Source of the DNA: Euglena gracilis
Lineage: Eukaryota; Euglenida; Euglenophyceae; Euglenales
DNA: 64,000 bases
NCBI GenBank assembly: GCA_039621445.1
Contig: CP154957.1
Coordinates: 14,128,947 to 14,192,946 of the forward strand
Direction: 5' to 3'
A program made the translations under genes and the position numbers. Shown here piece by piece: positions 44,301-50,578 of this stretch (positions within the stretch are counted from its first letter, which is position 1; each line of letters starts with the position of its first letter). The notes beneath the pieces are model-generated. The model ran no database searches, was not told the DNA's origin, and saw only the letters and a program-made list of their open reading frames with translations.

Positions 44301-44580
44301 AGGCTTCCGCTGAATCAACGTCATATTGAGGAGTGTGCACTGGCTGTGGTGCTTCGAAAGCGTGCGTCACCTTGAGAGAATCAGCACCGTTGATTTTATT
44401 CCTAATTTTGGCGCATACGACAGGAGGAGCAGAAGTGGGACGGGAGATAAGGTCCTCGTTCAAAACATGCGGAGCAACCGAAGGTGGCATCCCAAAGTTA
44501 CGAGGTTGGTTTCTTAAGCTTGGATGCCGCATATCAGTTTCTTCAGTTAGAAGGCCGCCAATGAATTGACTCTCGGCCAT
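19037..44580 (-). CDS. PUM: Pumilio/PUF-family RNA-binding protein gene, about 16 exons
   Basis: Cytoplasmic post-transcriptional regulator that binds 3' UTRs and represses or localises mRNAs (family knowledge). Exons on the minus strand: 44580-44201, 43782-43722, 36758-36504, 33617-33420, 30765-30610, 29158-28934, 28835-28590, 28569-28492, 26398-26300, 26203-26087, 24933-24828, 23659-23529, 22830-22765, about 21087-20923, 20441-20231, 19125-19037. Phases agree at all junctions except the one after 22765, where no GT donor is visible. The predicted protein is about 860 residues: a disordered Q/H/P-rich N-terminal half, then eight PUF repeats with recognition residues SRxxQ, NYxxQ, CRxxQ, NHxxQ, CRxxQ, NYxxQ, SNxxE, NYxxQ. 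Introns are full of repeats. The C-terminus ([10 protein letters not shown], stop) is shorter than usual. Confidence 0.93.
19180..19925. repeat. PUM intron 15: poly-C/G repeat blocks
   Basis: Duplicated TAGCACCCCCC / CTTGCCCATAGCAG words and opposed C/G runs. No gene seen. Confidence 0.5.
20231..20441 (-). CDS. PUM: PUM exon 15, PUF repeats 7 and 8
   Basis: 211 nt. [17 protein letters not shown] gives S, N and [19 protein letters not shown] gives N, Y and Q. Acceptor TACCGCAG, donor GTGTGT, phase 1. Confidence 0.93.
20500..20765 (+). other. Possible zinc-finger remnant in PUM intron 14
   Basis: A plus-strand frame encodes [10 protein letters not shown], a spacer, then [18 protein letters not shown], resembling a PHD-type Cys/His pattern. 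There is no clear ATG or splice context, so it may be coincidental or transposon-derived. Confidence 0.25.
20923..21087 (-). CDS. PUM: PUM exon 14, PUF repeat 6
   Basis: 55 codons if it starts at 21087; a start at 21109 is also possible. [15 protein letters not shown] gives N, Y and Q. Donor GTTTGG at 20922, as in exon 1. Confidence 0.88.
21540..22160. repeat. Dispersed AATTGCGGAAA / GATATC repeat, copy 1 (PUM intron 13)
   Basis: Shares an ordered series of words with 25196-25790: AATTGCGG, TTGATATCGGGACTT, ACATTTCTGCTG, TTTGGCAAA runs, TCATTTCACCTTCCATTTCAG. Confidence 0.65.
22260..22560. repeat. Degenerate telomere-like CCCTAA tract (PUM intron 13)
   Basis: Many CCTAACCCTAA-like words with substitutions, then divergent CCTAATC words. 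Confidence 0.75.
22765..22830 (-). CDS. PUM: PUM exon 13, PUF repeat 5
   Basis: 22 codons. [16 protein letters not shown] gives C, R and Q. Acceptor CCCTGCAG. The downstream border is abnormal: GACCAG is followed by GGCTGAACAGG, with an in-frame TGA before any GT. Confidence 0.88.
23529..23659 (-). CDS. PUM: PUM exon 12, PUF repeat 4
   Basis: 131 nt. [16 protein letters not shown] gives N, H and Q. Acceptor TGCCTCAG, donor GTCTGT. Confidence 0.93.
23935..24265 (-). pseudogene. LINE (non-LTR) reverse transcriptase fragment in PUM intron 11
   Basis: [17 protein letters not shown], then [20 protein letters not shown], matches the RT catalytic block DFxNAFN of non-LTR elements. Upstream, in another frame with stops, TYGVGV and [10 protein letters not shown] resemble the preceding conserved block. 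A C/G homopolymer truncates it at 23930. Confidence 0.75.
24370..24660. repeat. G-rich homopolymer block (PUM intron 11)
   Basis: Dense G5-G12 runs separated by TGT or TGG words, followed by G/C opposed runs near 24605-24645. Confidence 0.7.
24828..24933 (-). CDS. PUM: PUM exon 11, PUF repeat 3
   Basis: 106 nt. [18 protein letters not shown] gives C, R and Q. Acceptor TTTGCACAG, donor GTATGA, phase 1. Confidence 0.93.
25196..25790. repeat. Dispersed AATTGCGGAAA repeat, copy 2 (PUM intron 10)
   Basis: Parallel to 21540-22160, including TACACTTCTGCTGGAGG and TCATTTCGCCTTCGATTTCAG. Confidence 0.65.
26087..26203 (-). CDS. PUM: PUM exon 10, PUF repeat 2
   Basis: 39 codons. [18 protein letters not shown] gives N, Y and Q. 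Donor GTATGC. The acceptor was chosen so that repeat spacing equals that of other PUMs. Confidence 0.92.
26300..26398 (-). CDS. PUM: PUM exon 9, PUF repeat 1
   Basis: 33 codons. [18 protein letters not shown] gives recognition residues S, R and Q. Acceptor CTCTCCCAG, donor GTATTT. Confidence 0.92.
26510..28490. other. PUM intron 8: poly-C/G blocks and dispersed repeats
   Basis: 26510-27000 contains duplicated GGGTGCTATGGGGTGCCTGC blocks with opposed C/G runs. It also holds copies of the CCTTCGGCGCC ... AAATTTGACCTAAAA family and of the ACCCACAGGGTT ... CAGCCCTG end. 27760-28490 is A-rich with no gene. Confidence 0.5.
28492..28569 (-). CDS. PUM: PUM exon 8, start of PUF domain
   Basis: 26 codons. 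[19 protein letters not shown] corresponds to the conserved SRLLEEFR start of the Pumilio homology domain. Acceptor CTGTTTAG, donor GTCCCT. Confidence 0.85.
28590..28835 (-). CDS. PUM: PUM exon 7
   Basis: 82 codons. Contains [17 protein letters not shown], then the basic linker [18 protein letters not shown]. The end is set by phase and implies a 20-nt intron. Confidence 0.65.
28934..29158 (-). CDS. PUM: PUM exon 6
   Basis: 75 codons after TTTTTTGCAG, with donor GTATGT. Starts [17 protein letters not shown], with later [13 protein letters not shown]. The end [12 protein letters not shown] is odd for this family; an earlier donor is possible. Confidence 0.7.
29200..30360. other. PUM intron 5: AATAGAA poly-C block, TA-rich tract, C-run unique DNA
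   Basis: 29215-29425 has GAATAGAACCCCCCC opposed to TCTATTCGGGGGG. 29430-29620 is rich in TATATGCATATG words. No gene. Confidence 0.55.
30610..30765 (-). CDS. PUM: PUM exon 5
   Basis: 52 codons. Acceptor TTGCCGCAG, donor GTATGG. Proline/glutamine/methionine-rich low-complexity segment. Confidence 0.8.
31320..31620. repeat. TA microsatellite (PUM intron 4)
   Basis: Long ATATAT/TATATA stretches at 31330-31450 and 31540-31615. Confidence 0.9.
31850..32065. repeat. Dispersed repeat, inverted relative to 34925-35090
   Basis: CCGCCCTTTGGGGGGTTGC and GAAAAAAGGCTGCTGGCTGG are found inverted at 34930-35085. Confidence 0.5.
32066..33360. other. PUM intron 4, remainder: no gene seen
   Basis: A- and T-rich unique sequence without convincing coding or repeat signal. 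Confidence 0.4.
33420..33617 (-). CDS. PUM: PUM exon 4
   Basis: 66 codons. Acceptor GTTGTCCAG, donor GTGAGC, both phase 0. Glutamine-rich: [18 protein letters not shown] and [16 protein letters not shown]. Confidence 0.8.
34280..35288. mobile_element. Foldback/MITE-like element with about 100-bp terminal inverted repeats (PUM intron 3)
   Basis: 34282-34380 (CACCAAAAACTCGCATTATG ... GGCAGGATTTC) is inverted at 35187-35285 with only a few mismatches. The interior has ATTAATCG repeats and no intact ORF. Confidence 0.8.
35800..36360. repeat. Poly-C/G hairpin blocks with ACAATAAG and AATATAAAGC words
   Basis: CATATTGTCCC and GGACAATAAGCGGGG oppose each other. Further C9-C12 runs follow, with AAATATAAAGCC and AATATTAAGCC. 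Confidence 0.6.
36504..36758 (-). CDS. PUM: PUM exon 3
   Basis: 85 codons, proline-, histidine- and alanine-rich ([17 protein letters not shown], then [13 protein letters not shown]). Donor GTGTGA. The acceptor after GATGGAG is the best phase-0 choice. Confidence 0.6.
36910..37080. repeat. GGTCGGGCCGACC hairpin repeat, copy 1 (PUM intron 2)
   Basis: GCGGATGATTGGCCATGACG, then CGACCTAGGTCGG, AGGTCGGGCCGACC and AGGTCGGCCCGACC, ending CAACCGCATTATCCCCC and AAATTTAAGCC. Confidence 0.7.
37082..38036. mobile_element. CGGCGTTT hairpin element, copy 1 (PUM intron 2)
   Basis: A 45-bp terminal inverted repeat (AAGCCGGCGTTTGAGACGCC at left, inverted near 37864-37910) encloses about 740 bp. A second hairpin (37911-38036, GAGGTGTCGGACGCCGG at one end) follows. 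The interior holds two AAAAGAGCTTTCGATCGAGG sites 292 bp apart. Confidence 0.82.
38200..38620. repeat. C/G-rich duplicated block with (GT)n tract
   Basis: CGGCCTACGGCCTCCTCAGG-like words at about 38200 and 38548, a GTGTGTGT tract at 38278-38311, and repeated CCCCCCGCGTCC words. Confidence 0.7.
38690..38985. repeat. Poly-C/G repeat related to the 18.2-kb element
   Basis: CACCTCGGCACACAGCGCCG and TTTTTTCCAGTTCGGGG mirror 18318-18375 in inverse orientation. Ends near GGTCCTTAAAC. Confidence 0.5.
39393..40347. mobile_element. CGGCGTTT hairpin element, copy 2 (PUM intron 2)
   Basis: Same structure and orientation as copy 1, very high identity, different flanks. Ends before TTTTTTGTAGTA. Confidence 0.85.
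40393..40506. repeat. Long near-perfect hairpin
   Basis: ACAAATTGTGGCTGAGCCCA ... GAACACG pairs with CGTGTTC's inverse at 40462-40506. Arms are about 45-50 nt with a GGGGGCCCCCGAAGGGGGCCC centre. Confidence 0.9.
40505..41870 (+). mobile_element. TIR element carrying a recombinase-family gene, copy 1 (PUM intron 2)
   Basis: AGCCCGCCAAATGCCTGCCC ... AATTCGTGGTCATGA at 40513-40563 is inverted at 41817-41862. Inside both ends are tandem 21-35-bp repeats of CCTCACTGAAAACGTG / CCTGAACACAGATGCCTTC (40615-40760 and 41665-41820). The middle codes for the protein described at 40803-41472. Confidence 0.75.
40803..41472 (+). pseudogene. Recombinase-like protein with C-terminal zinc-finger-like end (frameshifted or spliced)
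   Basis: ATG at 40803 starts [17 protein letters not shown], then [16 protein letters not shown]. After a frame change near 40960 (a GTAG|GTGCAG context, so possibly an intron) comes [18 protein letters not shown] and [17 protein letters not shown], then [18 protein letters not shown] later frame adds [20 protein letters not shown], a PHD-like Cys/His pattern. The first blocks align with the minus-strand protein at 57120-57509 (FFLAALDQAQ, LDNWMAAF, LFDDAAQRDAALVQRR). Recombinase function is inferred only from that relative. Confidence 0.55.
41925..42115. repeat. ATTGTACC/GGTACATTATG poly-C hairpin blocks
   Basis: ATATTGTACCCCCCCCTCCC opposes GGGGGGAGGTACATTATGGG. Several more partial repeats follow to 42100. 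Related to blocks at 61903-61972 and 62150-62222. Confidence 0.7.
42325..42540. repeat. GGTGCGCTTCTATTTGGACC poly-C/G block
   Basis: Words TAATAGAAGC, GGTGCGCTT(C/T)TATTTGGACCC and GTGCGCTTGTAGCGG repeat and oppose each other. Confidence 0.6.
42541..43720. other. PUM intron 2, distal part: repeats, no further exon found
   Basis: Contains a copy of the ACCCATAGGGTTGCGGGGAT ... CAGCCCTG family end at 43318-43355 and C/G runs. Confidence 0.4.
43722..43782 (-). CDS. PUM: PUM exon 2
   Basis: 61 nt; phase fits exon 1. Encodes [19 protein letters not shown]. Acceptor TTTGAGGTGAG, donor GTTAAC. Boundaries were chosen by phase. Confidence 0.55.
44201..44580 (-). CDS. PUM: PUM exon 1
   Basis: ATG at 44580 (AAAATGG context) gives [20 protein letters not shown]. 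It carries [10 protein letters not shown] and [19 protein letters not shown], conserved N-terminal motifs of plant-type Pumilio proteins. Donor GTTTGG at 44200, phase 2. Confidence 0.85.
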
Positions 44581-44715
44581 TTTAGGACTCTGACCAATGT
44601 TCACAGCAAATTATCGCGAAATTTTGTAAGGAATAATATCAGCAGGCAACGCTTAACTGCACCAACGACAACAAAACCGACATTCATTGAAAATCATTGC
44701 ATCTTAAATAAGAAA

Positions 44716-45183
44716 ATGAGCTTTCGATCACGTCTGGCTTTTCCACACTGTTTCGGATCCAACGACACAGGTCGATTCAGGTCGGAACTGCTTCGCTATA
44801 AACGGCATCAACTTTTGAAAAAGACAAAAATGATGAGCCGAGCAGAAAACTGCCATTTTGGTGGTAAAGCGACCCGGCGATCATTGTTGGTTGGGCAGGG
44901 TGGATGCACATTTGCAGTGATGCTCAGCAATGGCGAGCTTGGCCTCTGGTCCACTGCCTCAAGGGGAGTGTTCAGGGAGGAAGGAATTTGTCAAAAAAAA
45001 ACCCGCCTTCCAATTGTCCAATTGGGGGTACTTGTCTGTAGTCGATCCACGGCAAAACAGGTCGATCCACACCTATTTTTGGCCTATTTTGGGTCTCTGA
45101 TGGACAGGGAAAGCACAAAACAGGGTCAGAAGATATGGGGTCAGAAGATATGGCTGGTGTCGGCACAGGGTCTAGAGAGTTAG
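44716..45183 (+). CDS. Possible divergent ORF beside PUM
   Basis: ATG at 44716 lies 136 bp from the PUM start, on the other strand. MSFRSRLAFPHCFGSNDTGR and GGCTFAVMLSNGELGLW look protein-like. The last third (from about 44990) runs into the composite repeat, so the true gene, if any, is shorter or spliced. No family recognised. Confidence 0.3.
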   Translation: MSFRSRLAFPHCFGSNDTGRFRSELLRYKRHQLLKKTKMMSRAENCHFGGKATRRSLLVGQGGCTFAVMLSNGELGLWSTASRGVFREEGICQKKTRLPIVQLGVLVCSRSTAKQVDPHLFLAYFGSLMDRESTKQGQKIWGQKIWLVSAQGLES

Positions 45184-46880
45184 GGTTAGGGTTAGGTTTT
45201 GGGGTTTGGGTCTAGAATTTAGGGTTAGGGTTAGGTCAGGGTTAGGGTCAGGGTTAGGTAACCCTAACCCTAACCCTAACCCCAAAACCCTAACCATAAC
45301 CCTAACCCTAAACCCTGACCCTAACCTTAACTCTCTAGACACTGTGCCGACACCAGCCGTATCTTCTGACCCCGTTTTGTGCTTTCCCTGTCCATCAATG
45401 ACACACCTATTTTTGGCCTATTTTGGGTTACTGATGATGGACCGAGGGTTGGGGTTAGGGTTAGGGTTTAGGGTTAGGGTTTGGGTTTTGGGTTTAGGGT
45501 CAGGGTTAGGGTTACCTGAGGGTAACCCTAACCCTGACCCTAACCCTAACCCTAAACCCTAACCCCAACCCTAACCCTAAGCCCTGACCTACCTTAACTC
45601 TCTAACACTGTGCCGACACCAGCCGTGTCTTCTGACCCTTTTGTGCTTTGCCTGTCCATCAGCGACCCAAAGTGGGCCAAATAGGGTCAGGGTTTAGGGT
45701 TAGGGTTATGGTTACCTGAGCCCTAACCTAGCCCTCGCCCCAACCCTGACCCTCACCCAAACCCTAACCCTAACCCTAACTTTCTAGACCCTGTGCCGAC
45801 ACCAGCCGTATCTTTCTGACCTTGTTTTGTGCTTTCCCTGTCCATCAGAGACCCAAAATAGGCCAAAAATAGGTGTGGATCGACTAACAGACTTGATGCA
45901 CTGCCGTGGATCGACTAACAGACAAGTACCCAATTACTTGTCTGTTATCGTACGACGGACCCCCCCCCTTTTGGTTATGGTACGACACCCATTTTTTGGG
46001 TTGTTTTAGGGTTATTTAAAGGGATAGGGTTAGGTGCGCACATGCATGTTGCGCTACATGGCCACATTGCGCCACATGGCCACGTTGCGCTACATGGCCA
46101 TGGAGCGCAACGTGGCCATGTAGCGCAACAGGGACATTGCGCACCTACCCTCACCCCCCCCTATTTGCCCCCCCCCCTAATTGGCTAATTGGGGGTCCCG
46201 TTGGACGGTCCATAGCCAATTAGGGGGGGGGGTCAGGCTTATTGGCCATTGGCCGGGGTAACCCCCCCCCCTAATTGGGTACTTGTCTGTTGGTCGATCC
46301 ACGGCAGTGCATCAAGTCTGTTAGTCGATCCACACCCTATTCAACCCTATTCAATAGGAATGACCACTTTCAGTGCAAAACAGGATGTGTGACGTCATAA
46401 TTTGACCATGTGACGTCATACACAAGCAAAATGATGACCGTATGACGTCATACTTGAGTGTGTGACCCAGGGATGACGTCATAAGGTCCAAATCAGCTGC
46501 ATATTTGACGTCATCAAAGCATAGGGGAAGAAAGGGTGTGGATCGAGTCGTTTTGCTGTGGATCGACTAACAGACAAGTACCCCTAATTGTCCCCCCCCC
46601 TAATTGGCTAATAGGGGGTCCGAAGGAGCCCGACCATTAGACAAATAGGGGGGGGGGTGAGGGTAACCCTACTCCTTCAAATAACCCCATCATGCGCTAC
46701 ATGGCCATGTTGCGCTTCATGGCCATGTTGCGCAACATGGCCATGGAGCGCAACGTGGCCATGTAGCGCAACGTAGCATGTGCGCACCTCTATACAACCC
46801 AAAAATAGGGCGTCGTACCATAACCAAAAGGGGGGGGGTCCGTCGTACGATAACAGACAAGTGCCGGGTAGCCATGTCGC
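45010..46880. repeat. Composite palindromic repeat with interstitial telomeric tracts
   Basis: TTAGGG and CCCTAA tracts in both orientations fill 45180-45350, 45450-45590 and 45680-45785. A 60-bp arm at 45880-45940 (GGATCGACTAACAGACTTGA) is inverted at 46276-46338. The block 45925-46150, with TTGCGCTACATGGCCA repeats, is inverted at 46660-46870. Confidence 0.8.
46386..46520. promoter_or_regulatory. Cluster of five TGACGTCA palindromes
   Basis: TGACGTCA occurs five times within about 130 bp, in the contexts GTGTGACGTCATAA, CATGTGACGTCATAC, GTATGACGTCATAC, GGATGACGTCATAA and TTTGACGTCATCA. This octamer is the CRE bound by bZIP proteins in animals, fungi and plants. No gene start is near, so the role is open. 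Confidence 0.5.
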
Positions 46881-47084
46881 ACCCAATTCGGCAAATTCTG
46901 TTCACTTCCCCTGGCGTGGGAAGTGAACAGAATTTGCCCCCACCTCCTGGATGAGGGGGGGGGGGTTCTGGGCAGTCGATCTTGACAAGTTGAAGGGTCG
47001 ATGGACCGGTTGAAGGGTCGGTGGGTGTCCGATAAATTGGTGCCTACAGGGGACCAGCTCCCCAAAAGAGGCACCCAACGAGGG

Positions 47085-47600
47085 TGAATACACATTGGGG
47101 GACCCTTGCTTGGCACCTTTGGTGTCTCGTTCGGGTCCCCCAATGGGGGTGTTCCCCCCGTGACCCCCCCGTGACCCGAACAAAGACCCTTTTCGGCCAA
47201 ATTTTTTCGGAAAAAAATTTTGGCCGGGGATGCCTAATTTGACAAAAAAAATTATTCATGTAGATTCCTAATTTTGAGGCATAAATTTTGCAAATTTGGG
47301 GATGTTGATTCCTAATTTGCTGTCAAATCCCTAATTTTAGGTGTGGGGATTCCTATTTTTTTTATTTTCCCCCCAAAATTTCGTGTTCGGTGGTTCCTAA
47401 TTTGGCCGCCAAAATTGTGGTGTTCCCGTGACCCCCCCCCCCCGTGACCTGAACCACCCCAATGTTTTTAACCCTATTTGGGCGCCACTTTGGGGGCTTG
47501 AAAATCGGTCGACCAGTCGATCGACTATTGAAGGGTTGACCAAGACGATCGACTGGTCGGTGGGTCAAACCCCCCGTTTACATTAGATTGTGTGGGGTTC
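47085..47600. other. C-run repeats and T-rich DNA, no gene
   Basis: Repeated GTGACCCCCCCGTGACC words at 47155 and 47430, and CGATCGACTGGTCG words at 47510-47550. Confidence 0.45.
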
Positions 47601-47777
47601 TGGGTAGTCGATCGACCCAGTGGGGTGTCCACTCAGCCCCCCCGGTTGGCAGCTTAGACAGTGGACTTGGGGGGGGGGGGGGGAGGTTCTGGAGGTCCCT
47701 CTATTTTCGGTGCAAAGGGCGGAAAATCCCCCCCCCTGATAACTGTATTGTCTGGATTTTTTTTTGAGCACTTCAGG

Positions 47778-48253
47778 GGGGTTCAGAGGCTGAACTGGAT
47801 CCACCAACCATTTGCTGAGGCACATGAATCTGTCTTGGCCAATGGGAACTCCTTCTTCACTTCTCAGAATATGATGTCCCAAACCCCTTGTTGTTTGTTA
47901 GCTGTTTGCTTTGGTGTCATTGCTGGATGTTGTGCTGGACTTTTGCTTCAGTCAAATCAACCCCAATCCCAATCCTACATCCGAAACGCTGCTGTTGGAA
48001 AGGCAGTTGTTGCCCGCTCTGGCATTCTCAATGTCCATCCTGAATCCCAGAACAAACAGAGAGAACAGGTACTTTGTTTGCTGTCTGTCTTTGGCAGAGC
48101 CAGGATTTGTGCCACCACATACCAAATCCACCCTCGGAGGCAGATCTGCGACCGACCCTGGGGTTACCTGAGAGCTCCCCCAAAAGAGTTTTTCCTTCTG
48201 GCACAAGGTTTTGCATTTTTTGTGTCAAGAACTGTGTTTGGGCCAAGAGTTAG
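47778..48253 (+). CDS. Candidate internal exon(s) with one transmembrane helix
   Basis: Acceptor GAGCACTTCAG precedes 47778. The frame reads LNWIHQPFAEAHESVLANG, a hydrophobic helix CCLLAVCFGVIAGCCAGLLL (about 47890-47950), then YIRNAAVGKAVVARSG. GT at 48069 and CAG at 48097 would remove 29 nt and continue SQDLCHHIPNPPSEADL to a TAG at 48253; unspliced reading is also open. An internal ATG is at 47871. No family recognised. Confidence 0.4.
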
Positions 48254-48489
48254 GGGGAGCCCAGGGGCGGGGCTCATTGCGGATTATTGGCCATGGAACT
48301 TTTGGTGGTCGCTAGCGACCGGTCGCTAGCGACCGGTCGCTAGCGACCGTTGGTCATGGCCTAGCGACCATTGGTGGTCGGAGCGACCGGTCGCTAGCGA
48401 CCACCAATAATTCGACCACCCCCCCCCTTCAGAAAATTTTTAAGCCCCCCCCCCCAATAGGATTTTCTTGCAAAATCCCCAAGTTGTAC

Positions 48490-50170
48490 TGCAAAACGAT
48501 GCTACCAGGGCCAGGCGCGGATGTAATGCCACGCGCAGTCCTAAGGCACCTTTGGTCGTCTAGCGGGTAGCGGGGGGGGGGTGCGGGGGGGGGTGCGGGG
48601 GGGGGGGGGCTGCCGCCCCCCCCCCCCCCAGCACCCCCCCCAACAAAATCCCTTCCGGGGGGTAACCGACCCAGGGCCATGCGCGCATGTTATGCCACGC
48701 GTAACAAAACCGTCCTGAACATGTTATGCCACACCGTAAATGTAATGCCACGCGCACCGTAAACAAAACCGTCCTAAGGCGCCTTCGGCGCCCTTGGTCG
48801 TCTAGCAGGCGGGGGCTGCCGCCGCCCCCCCCCCCCACCCCCCCCGCACCCCCCCCCCCCGCCCTCCAATAACAAAATCCCTTCCGGGGGATAACCGACC
48901 CAGGGCCAATGCGCGCATGTAATGCCACGCGCACCGTAAACAAAACCGTCCTAAGGCGCCTTCGGCGCCCTTGGTCGTCTAGCAGGGGGGGGCTGCCGCC
49001 CCCCCCCCGCACCCCCCCCCCGCCCTCCAATAACAAAATCCCTTCCGGGGGGTAACCGACCCAGGGCCATGCGCGCATGTTAATGCCACGCGCACCGTAA
49101 ACAAAACCGTCCTAAGGCGCCTTCGGCGCCCTTGGTCGTCTAGCAGGGGGGGGCTGCCGCCCCCCCCCCCCCCCCCCCCCCGCCCTCCAATAACAAAATC
49201 CCTTCCGGGGGGTAACCGACCCAGGGCCATGCGCGCATGTAATGCCACGCGCACCGTAAACAAAACCGTCCTAAGGCGCCTTCGGCGCCCTTGGTCGTCT
49301 AGCAGGGGGGGGCTGCCGCCCCCCCCCGCACCCCCCCCCCCGCCCTCCAATAACAAAGTACCTTTATGGGGGTAACCGACCCAGCGCCATGAGCGCATGT
49401 AATGCCACGCGCACCGTAAACAAAACCGTCCCAAGGCCCCTCCGGCGCCCTTTGTGGTCTCGCGGGGGGGGGGCGCCGGCCCCCCCCCCGCACCCCCCCC
49501 CCGCCCTCCAATAACAAAATCCCTTCCGGGGGGTAACCGACCCAGGGCCATGCGCGCATGTATGCCACGCGCACCGTAAACAAAACCGTCCTAAGGCGCC
49601 TTCGGCGCCCTTGGTCGTCTAGCAGGGGGGGGCTGCCGCCCCCCCCCCCCCCCCCCGCACCCCCCCCCGCCCTCCAATAACAAAATCCCTTCCGGGGGGT
49701 AACCGACCCAGGGCCATGCGCGCATGTAATGCCACGCGCACCGTAAACACAACCGTCCTAAGGCGCCATCGGCGCCCTTGGTCGTCTAGCAGGGGGGGGC
49801 TGCCGCCCCCCCCCCCCCCCGCACCCCCCCCCCCGCCCTCCAATAACAAAATCCCTTCCGGGGGTAACCGACCCAGGGCCATGCGCGCATGTAATGCCAC
49901 GCGCACCGTAAACAAAACCGTCCTAAGGCGCCTTCGGCGCCCTTGGTCGTCTAGCAGGGGGGGGCTGCCGCCCCCCCCCCCCCCCCCCCCCCCGCCCCCC
50001 AACAACAAAAACCCTTCCGGGGGGTAACCGACCCAGGGCCATGCGCGCATGTAATGCCACGCGCACCGTAAACAAAACCGTCCTAAGGCGCCTTCGGCGC
50101 CCTTGGTCGTCTAGCAGGGGGGGGCTGCCGCCCCCCCCCCCCCCCCGCTTTCCCCCCCCCCCCCCCCGGA
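48490..50170. repeat. About nine 160-bp C/G-rich tandem units
   Basis: Each unit has GCGCGCATGTAATGCCACGC, GTCCTAAGGCGCCTTCGGCG, GGTCGTCTAGCAGGGG, a C9-C20 run, and CTTCCGGGGGGTAACCGACC. Open frames across this array are compositional. Confidence 0.95.
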
Positions 50171-50487
50171 CCCCCGTACCGCCCTCTTGACAAAGTAACG
50201 TAAACATTGTCTGATTTCGTGCAAGATCCTAAAAGCAGAAAAAGGAATTTTTGATATAAAATTTCATGTTTTTCTCTGAGGGAAATTTTTCCTTCGCAGG
50301 GGGGGGGGGGCTTAAAAATCTTCTGAGAGGGGGGGGGTGGTCGAATTATTGGTGGTCGCTAGCGACCGGTCGCTCCGCCCACCAACGGTCGCTACAGAAC
50401 GGTCGACAGAATTCGGTGGCTAGCGACCATGGTTGCTAGTGACCGGTCGCTAGCGACCACCAAAAGTTCCATGGCCAATTTTCCGCT

Positions 50488-50540
50488 CGGAGCCCAGGGG
50501 CGGGGACCGCGGCGCCGAAGGCGCCGCGGTCCCCGCCCCT
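50488..50540. repeat. GC-rich hairpin
   Basis: CAGGGGCGGGGACCGCGGCG pairs with its inverse at 50520-50541. Confidence 0.85.
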
Positions 50541-50578
50541 GGGCCCCCCTAAAACCTTGGCCCAAAACACTGTTCTTG

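Larger units (their letters stand above)
48226..50578. mobile_element. TIR element filled with a 160-bp tandem array, copy 1
   Basis: The outer arm AAGAACTGTGTTTGGGCCAA ... CAGGGGCGGGG (48226-48272) is inverted at 50531-50578. The inner arm with GTCGCTAGCGACCGGTCGC palindromes and TTTTTAAGCCCCCCC (48273-48470) is inverted at 50290-50480. No intact ORF. Confidence 0.82.

Noticed and set aside
48429-50207. Glycine/arginine/proline-rich ORFs up to 190 codons
   Set aside because: They come from the 160-bp C/G tandem array and have no ATG-linked unique sequence.
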